Source: Hamiltosporidium tvaerminnensis (lineage: Eukaryota; Microsporidia; Dubosqiidae). Taken from it: 64,000 nt of DNA. Below are positions 35,301 through 47,557 of the stretch, in pieces (the stretch's first letter is position 1; every line of letters starts with the position of its first letter). A program made the translations under genes and the position numbers. Below the pieces are notes generated by a model that was not told the origin of the DNA, did no database searches, and worked only from the letters and a program-made list of their open reading frames with translations. The stretch covers positions 806,001 to 870,000 of the forward strand of contig CM061252.1 in the NCBI GenBank assembly GCA_022605425.2. Direction: 5' to 3'.

Positions 35301-38300
35301 AATCAAATTATTTCTTACTATAGTAGGTAGAAATGATAGTTTTTAAATTCAAACAAAAAACAAAATTTTCCAGTGCTTCTATGGAGAAATGGTTAAGGCA
35401 TATAATAACATGTTAAATTACCTTTCCCCCCTTTTTATTGTTACAGAAACATCCTAATATGAACAATAAAATTTACATTTAAAATTTGAACATAAAATAG
35501 TGATTTAAAACTGCCAGAATAAATGAATTAAGAAAATAAAAATTAATATAACAACATATCTAGATTCATAATTTTCTGAAAAAGTCACCATTTAATATTT
35601 TGAAATAATTTTGTCCTTATCTTCATTGGAAATAGATGTTCTATTATACTTTTCTTTCTCTAAAACTAGTTAGGAAATACTTGTCTGGATTTTTAGTCAG
35701 TACTTTTTAAGTCTTAGATACACTATTTTATTATATATATCACACCAGGATCTATCTAACAACCATAAAAAAATAATCGATATAAAAGAAATTCTTAGTC
35801 TGTAAAAACACACTACAAATAGAATTTCCATTAAAAAAAGTATTTTCATTTCTCCCAAAAAAATGATAAATTATATGTGATGCGAGAATATCAAAACCGT
35901 CTTTGTTATTACCCTTTAAAATATTTTCTATTACAATTTATAAATAGAGAATAAATTCTATAAATTGATCATTAAAATTTATTGCAAATATTACTCTCGT
36001 TTGTTTCAAACACGAATAACACTAAAAAATAAGATATGCGCTACTTTTAATTCAATATTAATACATAAATATAAAAGTATTATACCATTTAAAAATAAAC
36101 AAGTGGTATAACTTTAAAAGGTTTTCCTTCTATAAATCGTCTAATTTTTGAATAAATATTAAGATTTTGATTATTTAGTTCTGGAATTTGGAAAATGAAT
36201 TTGAAATAAATTGAATCGAGATTTGAATTTTTTAAAAAACTATTTGAATATTCCTGAGAAAATATAAATTATCAACAAATAACGGTAGATTGCAAGAGTT
36301 GAATTTAAACAATTAAAAACGATGTGAAATATACAAAGAAAAGGATATTATGAAAACAGACTTCGCTACCGATTTTCTTCTATCGGTATTAATCTAAAGG
36401 CAATTATGTAAAATACCTAGATTAGATTCTTTAAATGAACTTATATAATACAAATTTTGGTTTTCCAGGCTCCTTCAATGAATACAACATTTTTTTATTA
36501 CATTTGATTAAATTTTTTTTGACATTATACGTTTCAACTTTTAGAAATAGTTTTCTTCCTTTGGTTTTTATAGGGAAGTAAAAAGATTTCTTCATTATTA
36601 AAAATATTTGTTCTATTCTTTTAGAAGACTATTGGTTCTTATGAATCTTTTTAAGAATAATATGTGTTTTCAGACACTAAGAATTTGATTTTTTTTGGAA
36701 TTAAAATTTGTTAAGAAATCAAAAAAATAAGATTTCGAAAGTTATCAAAAGCAAAAATAAATCTCGGAAAAACTTTCCAGGATTTTTAACCCTATCAAAG
36801 CAAGCTTAGCACATAGTATTTGAATTTTAACTAAATATCATAATATTTTTGTCTGAATCTTAATAAACGTTTAGCCACGATATAAATACCAAAGAATGTT
36901 TATAGAAACCCGAAAGATATATAAATAGAATCCAATTTCTAATCCGGTCAAGAGGTAAATAATTTAGACTTTATGTATTTATGTTTTAGATCTTATTCCG
37001 GCGAATGATGTTAAAGCTTTGTTGTTAGTACTTTGAAAGCAAAATAAGTGCATGGTAATCATTAACAATTAAAACTGAAAAAAACAATTAACAGTTTACA
37101 AAACATAATTTTGTTTTGGTCTCCTTTATGACTAATTTTAAACTTATACAACTTATCAGAATTTTTTTTTGCTTTTTAGTGTTCATGATTTTTGTGCTAG
37201 TTATTATGTTTGGATACACCATAATAACAATGATTTTAATAATTTTAAGCTTTATATTTGGTCTTTATAAAATGACTCGTATAGTCTGAATAATTAATAT
37301 AATACTTTGTTTTAATAATTTCAATTAGCATTAAGCTTTAAATTTATTATTTTTATTTAGAAAACAATTTAAAAGTAGTTTTTTAAATATAAAGCACAAT
37401 TATAAAAACCAAACTTAAATTTGAAAACAAAACTTTGTATAATTCTAGTATTTGTTTTTTTTTTAAAATTTAGTCAGATTTGAGAATTGTTATTTTCGGA
37501 GATTGAGGTATAGTTAAAATATAAATAGAGATTTTTTTTAAAATATTATTTGCACATATACAGATATACATAAAAACCTGGTTTTTTCTAGTAAAGAATA
37601 TATAAATTGTTGTAGTTTCGTTACTAGAAGAGCATTTTCCAAATACAAATTTTACTATTATATTTTTTTTACCGTATTAAACTAATATTTAAATGTAGTT
37701 TTACAAAAGAAGGAAATGAGTAACTCTTCGATCTAAACATGAGATAATCTGATAATACTACTGCGTGACTAATAATAATCATTCTGATATTAAAAATTTA
37801 AAAAAACCTAAAATTCACGAAAACATCCAGTATAACTATAAAAATTCAACTATGATAAAAGAAAGTATTAAGGAAGTCTAAGAACTAAGTAGGATTTTAT
37901 AGCTATCCCGTGCTTTTTCAAGAATGTCCTTCAATTGACGAAAACATACTTATTTATGACGCCTGGTCAAATTTCATGATTTAATTTTTTTTAACCATGA
38001 ATTAATTGGTTTTTTTACAGAAATAAAATAAATAAACAAGTAAACTCCTCACAAAAAGCTTTTCCAGGACATCTTGTGATTTTAAAGATGTTTTTTATTG
38101 AACAATTGTATGATTATAAATATGCTTAAAAATTTTCTTCAATATAAGTTGCGCAAAATACAATTTTAAATGAACGATATCACCAAATTAATAATATAGC
38201 TAGATAAGAAAAAGCTTATCAAATAATTCAATATTCTCATACACATTCTATTTTGTTTGAACGTCTAATTTTCAAATATTTACTTAAATATTTACCATAG

Positions 38301-38829
38301 AAATAATATTATTCACCGAAACCATTTTTCGACCCTTGATAAAAAAATATATTGACGAAAAATATGCAAAAATGCTAACCAAAATCAATAATTTACACAA
38401 TTTCAACATATTTCTATGAGTTTCTAAATATAAATGCTTTTATAAAAACGGTTGATGCTATATTTTCTAATTAAACAGAAGCAGATAATACCATATAATA
38501 TATGAAATTTTTATAAGAGCCAATAGAATAAAGTTTTTTTTTCGCAAATGGCATCCTACAGGCAATAATAAATGTCATATATATTCCTAGTTTAAAAATT
38601 TTTCCATTAAATTCAAGCTACTTTATTTCGTTTAGAATATCATATTATTACGTTTATATGCCATGATCTATAGTTTTTAATATTATACGTAATTTTAGCT
38701 TTATACAGAAACTTTTTCTCAATACTCTAAAGTCATACCTTAGAGAAATACTAAGGTTTTTAATCCATAATGTACATAAAGAAAGTTAAATATGCGCGGC
38801 CTTGTTTTGCGTTTGTAAGAGCTCTTTAA
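32341..38829. other. Gene-poor AT-rich tract
   Basis: There are no convincing genes. A minus-strand frame at 33434-33216 (72 codons, FDFYDYHQQTNNQCVFKRVI) is protein-like in part and may be another remnant. A 53-codon hydrophobic frame is listed separately at 37128. Confidence 0.4.
37128..37289 (+). CDS. Possible 53-residue two-helix membrane peptide
   Basis: ATG to TGA encodes 53 residues with two hydrophobic stretches (IRIFFCFLVFMIFVLVIMF and ITMILIILSFIFGL) and a basic end (YKMTRIV). T-rich DNA produces such peptides by chance, and there is no CCC motif, so I put this forward only as a weak candidate. Confidence 0.15.
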   Translation: MTNFKLIQLIRIFFCFLVFMIFVLVIMFGYTIITMILIILSFIFGLYKMTRIV

Positions 38830-39681
38830 CTAGCATACTTTAGAAAACAAAAATTTTCTATTAGACTTTGTAAAATGTGTATTATCGAAAAGGATAACAC
38901 TATGAACAAAATAGCTTACAGCGAATAAATCTTTGCGACTTAGATTAAGTCTTCTTTTTTTAGCGTAGACATACAAACAGGTATAACCTGCTACTTAACA
39001 TTCTGTTGGCGTAAGAATGTTATATTTTTGTATCATCCAGAGACTAAGTCTTCCGTTTAGTGTGACTGAACCTAGGCAAGGAATGTTTTTGGATACCGAT
39101 AACTAAGATTCGGAATAGGTATAGAATCTAGTTATATAGAAAACTACAAAATTATTTATAGAAAAATCTGCAGGGCTTAAAGATCTTTTCATTTATTAAA
39201 AAGTCGTTTAAAACAAACAAAAACACTGTTTTTTGATTAAACCAAGGATTCAAACTATAATCATCCCAGAAATTTAACTTTATTTGCTCTTAAGATAGCT
39301 TTCCTCGTTGTAGGACTAATTTTAGCCGATATTAATCCAAAAAATTTTATTATAGGACTAGAATGTTTATAACAATTAGAAAGAGAAATATTTTCTCGGT
39401 AAAGTATATTTTTAACACAGAAGAGTAAAATTTCTTTTGAAGTAACTTGTGAGGTTTTCTATTATTAAAAGGGGTAACTTAACCAAACCTGTCTAAAGAA
39501 TAACTATTAGGTCTTATATTTTTCTCTTCAGAGTTAATAAAACAAAAATTAATAAATTTTTATGTTCTGAATTATTTTCCAAAAAACAGGCTCTTCTTTT
39601 TTTGTAGTATGAACGAATAGGTCTTAATATTCCCTTTAAACCGTTCCATTTAATAAATATACAAGGATACAAAGTTCTCAA
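38830..39681 (-). pseudogene. Decayed protein-coding relic, unidentified
   Basis: Reading the minus strand from 39681 down to 38830, successive frames give long protein-like stretches. About 73 codons (TLYPCIFIKWNGLKGILRP, later LLTLKRKNIRPNSYSLDRF) are followed by a TAA and then about 41 more codons in the same frame. Shifted frames (SPIIKFFGLISAKISPTTRK, then SLNPWFNQKTVFLFVLNDF) come next. A final stretch of about 75 codons (LNGRLSLWMIQKYNILTPTE, a TAA, then KKRRLNLSRKDLFAVSYF) ends at 38830. The region is also less AT-rich than its surroundings. This is a broken gene of at least 280 codons. The last part is vaguely reminiscent of cyclin boxes, which I do not claim. Confidence 0.55.
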
Positions 39682-41599
39682 ACAATCTTAGATTTTTTTT
39701 ATCTTTTATTCACATACACTGTTAATAATCAAAAATAGTCTTCTTTACCGATTTAAACAAATAACTTTTCTCTCGGATTTTTTTTAACTTGCATAGCCAT
39801 CATATATGTTTCAATCTAATATTCAAGACAATATTCGGATCACGCTTTCATTATATTTAATTTCAAGGGTGCATATAGATTCCTCATTTGCATATTATTA
39901 TTAAAATTTTGCAAAATATTAGATAATTTAAATTGCTATCACAATATAATTTTCATGTATTAATCATGAGATTTTAGTTTTTAAATACTTATATAACTTT
40001 ATTAAAAATTGGTGGCATTAATCCCGATTTTCTCTAAGAATATTAAAAAACTTAACACAATTTAATTAATATAAACGTCGTTTTGCTTAGTATGTGAAAT
40101 ATACTCAATAACCTATTATAAAAACCTTTCATACATATATTATGTTTTGTTTTGACAGAGAAAAACATATCTGTAGGAGGTCTCATATATCTAATCATTT
40201 CCAAAAAGATTTTTAGAAATTTAAAAAAATGTTTGTAAAAACGTCAACAACTTTACAGTTATCAATGAAGGATGATTTCACATAAAAATTCTAAAATTAT
40301 CGAAAAACCGTAACAAACCGCTATTTCAAAACTAAAGAAAATAGATTAATAATCACAGAACTGAGTTATTTAAAACATTTAAAAATAAATTCATTTAGAC
40401 TGTAAAGTCAATGTTAACTTTTGCAAGAATATACTTGTACTTTTTAAATGCAACAAAAATTAAATCCAAATGTACATTAGTTGATTATTAATACTTAAAT
40501 TATACCAATAAATATATTTAAAAAAGAAAACTATAAACACATTAATTTTTAGGTTTTAAATTAAATCAATGTACCATTTACCGTCATTTCAAAAATCCAT
40601 ATTGTACAATTTTTATTTAGTTCAGATGTTAGATTTATACATATATAACAGTAAGTTTAATGTATATATTTAAATTCGCTGATGGGTTTAATTTTTTACT
40701 TTATAAAGGGTATTTTAAATATAAAATGGCCAAAAATAATTCTTTGATTCAAAATGAAGAATTTCCAATATATTTATATAAACGTTATAAATAATTGGAT
40801 TTAATGATTTTTTTATATAAAAAAAATTTTAATCATGTTTTACCAGAATTGATTTAAAATTTCTTTCTTCTAAAAATTTTATATATTACACCGTGGCATA
40901 ATTCATATGAACCGAATATAGTCGATTGATAACTTAAAAACAATATATTTTCCCAAGCATCTTTTACTTCTATGCTGCCTCTGTATTTAATATGTTTAAG
41001 TTGTAATCAGAGTCATTTATTAAAATTATAAATTATTAGAAACATTGGCATATTTAAGATACTTTTGATTTAATTTTATTGTAAAAAAAATATTTGAATT
41101 TCTCTAAATTATTTTGCTACATTTTCTAATGTTTTTCCTGATAAAAAATTTTGTTTTCTATTTCATGATTTTAAATCATTTAAGAAGAATAAAATCAAAA
41201 AAATAAACTGACAATAAAGTAATTAAATATAAATTTTGATTATTTCGCTTTTAAATCTTAGCTTAAGAATAAAATACTAAAACAATTAAAATATATTTGC
41301 AAGAAGAAAGAATTATAAAAATAATAAAAACAGGGCTTTAAAAAATATTTAGATTGTTTTTATTTAATGCGGTAATAAAAAAATTAACTGCTATGAATAT
41401 TTTATAAAAAAGGGTTTCTTTAAATATTTTTTTGTGTAAATCCCTTTCACCTAGAAAATGTAAAACGATTTTTAAACTGCAAAAAGGAGTAACTTCTAAA
41501 CTTTATGAACAAGTTTACAAACAAATAAAATTATCAGTAAAAACCAATTTAAATAATTAGGAAAGTAAAATACAGAAGAATTAGAATGTAATAGTTGGA
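39682..41599. other. AT-rich DNA, nothing recognised
   Basis: No gene, repeat or RNA is visible. Confidence 0.4.
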
Positions 41600-42660
41600 A
41601 AAAGATTCGAAGGAATGAAATAAATAAGGATTTGCTGAATTCTATTGATGAAATGGGATGCGAAAATATAAACCGAATCTAATTTCCATCAAAGTATTCT
41701 GTTTTAAATCGAGATGATTTAATGGTACAGAATAAAAGCAAAACATATATAACAACATCCGTAGGTTGTCTTCTTTATAAATAACTGTTCTAATGATAAA
41801 TTACAGGTGGTAGTTTTAACAACAAAAAGAGTTTAATCAAAAGATTGCTGATGTGATCGCTAAACTTTGAGAGTCAAGCAATATGAAACTTTATACCGTA
41901 AAACTGGATGTAGAACAATAGAATCAATAAATTATTGTTGGAAATCCGGATGGTATCGATAAGTTATTTAAAATGCATAAGGAAAAGGCCATTTCAGCAA
42001 AGAATAGATATTGATGATGCAGATGTATTTTTGAATTTAAATATTATGCGTTTTTTTGTATTGGATTTTAAAAATTTTAGAAAATTTCAAAATATCTGAT
42101 TCTATCCCATTTTCTATCACAAAATTAAAAAGAGTTTTAAAATTTCACAGAAAGCATTTTGTAAGTATAAAAAAGAAAATTTGGAGCCCGAAGAAATAAA
42201 ACTATATTATTTAAAAATCGAAAGAAAGATATAATGAAAATATTAAAATTGATTTGTTAATACTTAACGGGTGGGGTATTTATAATATTTGTCGAAACTA
42301 AACATATGGTTGCGATGCTACGACAATAATTAGAAACAGATCTTCTATAAATAACATGTATACATGATGATAATGAAATGGTAGTCAAATAAAAACTTGT
42401 AGATAAATTTAGGCAGAAAGGGCGATCGTATTGTTTCCAATTGATATATTTTTACATAAAATGAATATTTTATCGGTGACCTTATTATAATTTTTGATCT
42501 TCCAATAGTTAAAGGAATACCAAATGGGGAAACATATATTCATCGTGTAAGTCATCCAGAAGATTTTGAAGGTCTGAATTTGTGGTAGACCTAATAAGTG
42601 ATTCAAAGTATTCCAATGTTATATTAAGACTTCAAAATTCTTTAAAGTGTTGCCAAGGTT
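41600..42660 (+). pseudogene. DEAD-box RNA helicase pseudogene, Dbp5/DDX19-like
   Basis: Across several frames the + strand keeps the order of a DEAD-box helicase. It starts with KDLLNSIDEMGCENINRI (Q-motif region). DDLMVQNKSKTY is a decayed motif I of the SGTGKT type. VVLTTKRV plus NQKIADVIAKL corresponds to the TRELA region. Then come IIVGNPDGIDKL (TPGR region), FFVLDF (decayed DEAD region) and IIFVETKHMVAML (the family's IIFVxTK). LVDKFRQKGR matches the ddFR.G strand, FDLPIVKGIPNGETYIHRV leads into a ruined HRxGR motif, and VVDLISDSKYSNV ends the series. The insert KGIPNGETYIHR favours the Dbp5/DDX19 subgroup, which works in mRNA export. Many stops and shifts, plus ruined motifs I, II, V and VI, make it non-functional. 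The frame at 42647-42832 is not part of a separate gene that I can support. Confidence 0.82.
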
Positions 42661-43429
42661 TTTAGATTCAAGCTGTCACGAAGGCCGGGAAGAAAAAACT
42701 TTAACTGACAATAAAATTATTAGATCTTCAAAAGTTTGTGATTCAGATGATTTCATGATTTCACAAAAAATATTCATTTTATTTGTTCTTACGTACGATA
42801 GTATTATATTTTTAATAAAGTTTTTTCTTTAAATTCTATTCTATATAATCCTCTTGATATGTTCTTTGTAAATTTTTGGAAACATGAACATATATTACAA
42901 TTTAAAACCTAAATATGAATTTTGTCGTAAGTTGTGTTCGAATTCGAGGTGCTTGGCAAAAATTATCTGAGTGTTTAAATTTCTTCACCTTTCGGTCCGA
43001 TGTTTTTGTTTAGATTCGACTAATTTTTTATATTTTGGATTGATATTTTGTTCTTAGTCATTCAATTTTTATTAAAAATTTATTTCATTGTTTGTGGGAT
43101 AATTTACAATTTATCTATGACATAATATGATATAAATACATGCATTTCTCTGCAAATATCCATCCTAAAACGCCCTAGTAAAGCCATATTTAACATTTTT
43201 TAGCACAGTTTCGTTGATATAAATTACAGCAAGAATATTACGCTGTGTTTTAGAGTGAGATCGACTTGATATATGCCGCTATTTATTCGAGATTTGAACC
43301 ATCTAGATTATATATTATAAGATCTACTTTTAATAACATCCTGTGCTATTACAAGGAATGATTTCAAACATAGATTTTCAGAAATATTAAGTCCATCTAC
43401 CAAAATGTTTCATTCATTTTAGTTTTTTT

Positions 43430-44060
43430 TGTTGCATCAAGTTTAGTCAAACCCTATAAATCGATTCCGACATGACTGAGAATTCATCAAATTATGACCA
43501 AAAAGAAATAATTCTGGTTCATTGTTGTAAATTTAAACCAATTTTTTTTGTTCAAATCTGTAATCAAACTATTTATTTTTTTTGAGAACTTCCCGAACAA
43601 AATAATTTCTTGTTTGTTGTAAATGCGGTAAAAATCTTTATAGAAATGAAGTAGTTATTATATAAGCAAATAATTTTTATTGTCTGGCATAAAATTTCCA
43701 AGCCTTTTGATGATTATTTTGCCATTTTATGCATTTATTTTTTTCGGATTCACTAATTTTAATGCATACAAATTTTATAGAATGTATTTTCCCATTAATA
43801 TAGCAGAAAAATGATTTTTGTTTGGCTCGGTATATAAATATATCTTAAAATTCTATGTTAAATGTTAAGAAGTATCCATATCTTCTATAAATTTTACTAT
43901 AATCTCTTTTTTTTCTTACTTGATAACTGGTTTTCGTATTGCCTCGACGAAGACTTTTTATCAAGAAATACAGATTTTGTTTTCCGATTTGATCTTCTGG
44001 CTTTATGAAGCTCTAGATATTATCTATTTGTGTTTCAAAATATTCAAAGGGTTTGTTAAT
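43430..44060 (-). pseudogene. Decayed protein-coding relic, unidentified
   Basis: The minus strand reads SFIKPEDQIGKQNLYFLIKS and then LRRGNTKTSYQVRKKK (upstream part, near 44030-43920). After gaps it reads NGKIIIKRLGNFMPDNKNY and then a long stretch with LLHFYKDFYRIYNKQEIILF and NKKNWFKFTTMNQNYFF down to about 43480. Scattered stops, mostly TAA or TGA, and at least one shift interrupt it. Charged and aromatic residues alternate as in real proteins. No family is recognised. It lies 800 bp beyond the helicase relic, on the other strand. Confidence 0.45.
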
Positions 44061-45753
44061 CAATAAGTATTTTCAAACACGATAGGAAACTGCCTTTACA
44101 TATTCTAAGGTTAAGTATACATAAAATTTTCATCATCTTATTGATAGAATCTCGATTTTTCTACAAATACTATATGCAGTATACCCCTATTCTTAAAAAC
44201 ATGCAGTATCTAGACTTAGTATTCTAAAATATAACTTATAATATATCAGAAGTTAATCAATTATATAATTTCAATCATTTTGTATATTGAAGCCAAAAAA
44301 AACTTAAATACTATTTTGGGTTCTTTTATCATTTTACCAGATATAAAAGTTTTGGTTCCATATACACCTTTCTTGTTTTTAAGGATTCCCAAACACTAAA
44401 TCTGTATTAAAAAGTCTGAAATTTTACAAACCGTGACATATATGGCACAATTATCGCTTATGACTTTCAAACTTATAACAATCAAAAAAACATTGAGAAA
44501 TACTTTTTGATTTCTATAAATTCAATTGAATTTTCTGTATCTTTTTTATAAAAAAATCTCTTTTATATTGTAAAAAGTTTAATTCCAAAAGATGATTATA
44601 ATTAAAGATTTCGACATATTAAAATTTATTAAAAAAAATAGCAGTTTAGTTTTTTTAAACATAGTTAATCTTGACATTTTATACTTAAATTTGAAGGTTA
44701 AAACATTAAAAATCAAAAGAAAATTTAAAACTTTAATTTAACAGTTTATAAAAACTATGTTTTTTAAGTTGCGATGGGTTTATAAAAAATAAGTTAAGGT
44801 AGAGTACCAACATAAACAGATAGCACATTGATTTCATAAATAATTTAAATATTTACTCTCTTAATTTCAGAATAACTGATCAATGCTTTGTTTATGTTTT
44901 GTGTGTCAAAAAATTATGTAAAAAAAAGAATAATGATATGAAACTGGTATAAAAAGCACTATGAAAATTTTAAGTACATAAATAATTTCTGTAAAATAGT
45001 TTTTTTTTATAGGAAATTTTAAATGTATTTCAAAGTGATTTTCAGAAAAAAAATTTAAGTTATTTGCTTCAATCATATACGTTTTAAGTTTATTTCATAT
45101 TAAGGTTACCAAAACGGAAACAATACTAAAATATAGTAGAAACGGAAACATTTTAATTAAACAAATGAAAATATATCTTGTTAACTCATAATTAGTTTAT
45201 AACTTAAAAAGTTGCATGTAAATTAATGCTGTTAAAAAGATTATTTTTTTATATGTTAAATATAATTTTTAGGTTATAATAATTCATTAGATAAAAATTA
45301 AGATTGACCCAAATTTATTTTTTTTAAACATAGATTATTGGAGTGAACATACATTAAATAAATCTGACGCTATAAATATTCGTTTAAAATTCTCCTATAC
45401 ATTAAAAAAATATATTCATTCCAAAAAATTAGAATTCGATAACATTTTTTTTAGAATTATAAGACAGATGTGGTCTAGAACTAAAGAAAAAACATTATAT
45501 GTGAATATACCTTAGAAGAAGCCAGGCTTTACTATCTTTATTTATATACAATGATATTTACATGCAATACGTTAAGAAAGCAAATTTTAAATATTGAACA
45601 AATGTCTCAGTTAAATAAAGTGAATAAGTTAAAAAAAATTTAAACATATAAAAAGATATAATATAAAAATTTGCTGACCTAATATTTAAGATACAAAATA
45701 TTAGCCGGAATTAACGCCTAATCATATTTGATTATATTAAAATCACTTTCCAA
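44061..45753. other. AT-rich DNA, nothing recognised
   Basis: Apart from a few short protein-like pieces continuing the preceding relic to about 44400, nothing is recognised. Confidence 0.4.
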
Positions 45754-45756
45754 CCC
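45754..45756 (+). promoter_or_regulatory. CCC start-proximal motif
   Basis: CCAACCCTAATTTAAAT precedes the ATG at 45767. The CCC is ten bases from the start, a little farther than at the other genes. Confidence 0.4.
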
Positions 45757-45766
45757 TAATTTAAAT

Positions 45767-47557
45767 ATGCAAAAGTTGATAATATTTTTAGAGATGATAA
45801 TTTCTACTGTTTTTTGTACATTAGAAAGCACGGTAGAGGATGATATTCAACACGCACAAAACCAATCAGGAAGATGTAATTTTGAAGTAAAGCGAGAATC
45901 ACAGGACATGAAAGTGAAAATTAGGGATCAGCATGCAAGTAATTCAGGTCATGGTCCTAAAAAAGCCCAATATTTTGGAGATCAAAATGGTTGTGATCTT
46001 TTCACATCAGAACTAAGCACTTCGCAATTCGAACCTTCACCGAGAAAACAAAAAAGAAGATTGACCAATGAAAAAAATAGTCCAAGATTATTAGAAAATC
46101 CACAAAGGAATATTACTATAAAAATGAAACTTGAGAATGAAGAGGCTGTTAAAAACGATTTTTTAAAGCAAATGTTAGATTCAAAAATATTAAAAATTAA
46201 AAGCGAAGATATGAATCTACCGGAGAACAGAAGTTATAATCTTACAGTAGGATATCCAATAGCCACAGAAACATGGTATTTTGATAACATTGCAAATATA
46301 ATTGATAGGTATATTAATAGAATTTTCAATGATCTAAATTTATCTTTTGCAAACCTTAAGGGTAAATATAATTCTAAAGGCAATTTACAAAGAAATTTAA
46401 AAGTGCTACAACTGTCGATTCGAAGAATGAATATTGTTAAAAATACGAACGAAGAGGATTATAGCAGTTCATTTTTAAAATCTTCTCATGATGAAGTTAT
46501 AGAAAACGTTAAAAAAGAATTAGTAAATATTAAAAAGGTAGATAATATTTATGATTTAGAGGATATTATGGCATATTCAGATAAAATCCGAATATTCGGA
46601 ATAAAAAGTAAAAAAACATTTACAAAATTACAGTTACAAGAAATATTAACGAGTTTGGAAATCCGAAATGTCAAGGAAGAACTTCAAAAATATAGAAATA
46701 TTCCATCTTTTTACGAATTTATGCTATTCAAATATAGATATGCAGATAATATAATTGATCATATTGAAGAAGAATGTTTTTTAATGGTTCATTTTCTTCT
46801 TGAAATATTATTTACTAAACTAGAAAATATATTCAAAAAAATATAAATGTACAAAAAGCTAACTGAAAATGATTTATCAAAAGCATATAAAAATCTTTCC
46901 TATAAAAATAAAATAGATTTAGAAATACAACCACTTAAAATAATACTTATGCACATTTATTTGGGTCTAAAAAATGGGTTTTGCTTGTTTAAAAAACACA
47001 TCATAGTGTATTTATTAGAATTTACACATTTATTTATGACCGGAAAAATACTTGATCTGTTTATAAATGACGATTTTGGTTGTATTATTTTTTTGCTTTA
47101 ACATTATATATATGAAGATTCAATGTCTTTACAGGCTGATTTGTATCTTAGAATAGGAAATGCATTAGCATTTCTTTCTCTCCACAATTATCATACTTCT
47201 CAAGATATAAATCTTACCTTTAGTAAAATAAGGAATAATATTTCACAAGAAAGTTATATAATTACTTTACAGGCTATTCTAAGACATATTTTCTCCAAGT
47301 GCATTCATTTTTCTGCTTTTTATCCCGAATTATTTACTAATGTAGGCAATTTTATCGAAAATATTTCCACTCTAACCGAACAATGGGATTTTTTAGATTC
47401 TCGCATCAAAATTTTGTCTTTTAAGTTATGCTTAAAATATGCATATGTGTTAAGGTACCTTTTATACAGCGATTACCAGTATGAAAAAATTGTTTTAGAT
47501 TCTTCTATGACGCAACTTTATAACGATATTTCTAGTTCTTTCAATGAACTCGTATGA
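45767..47557 (+). pseudogene. Secreted-protein family member 3, interrupted by two in-frame TAA codons
   Basis: One frame of 597 codons runs from an ATG at 45767 to a TGA at 47555-47557. It is broken only by TAA at 46844-46846 and at 47099-47101, with no frameshift. The start gives a good signal peptide (MQKLIIFLEMIISTVFC). A hydrophilic region and the helical domain follow. Around the first TAA the sequence (IFKK, then TAA, then MYKKLTEND with YKNLSYKNK) lines up with IFEKNEEIYKRPTNEF of the open paralogue, so the stop most simply replaces a GAA. The domain reads on after both stops to the usual C-terminus. The match to the other two members is weaker than their match to each other. A nonsense-inactivated gene is the simplest explanation; readthrough is possible but unproven. 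An in-frame TTG upstream at 45728 is not a likely start. Confidence 0.68.

Noticed and set aside
35370-35440. tRNA-like A-box (GGAGAAATGGTTAAGGCA)
   Set aside because: No T-arm/B-box (GGTTCRA) follows and no acceptor stem closes, so a tRNA cannot be supported.
38830-39130. Cyclin-box resemblance of the minus-strand relic
   Set aside because: Only a loose pattern of hydrophobic residues; no diagnostic motif survives.
42647-42832. 61-codon open frame after the helicase relic
   Set aside because: Overlaps the end of the relic in another frame and has no motif or start signal.
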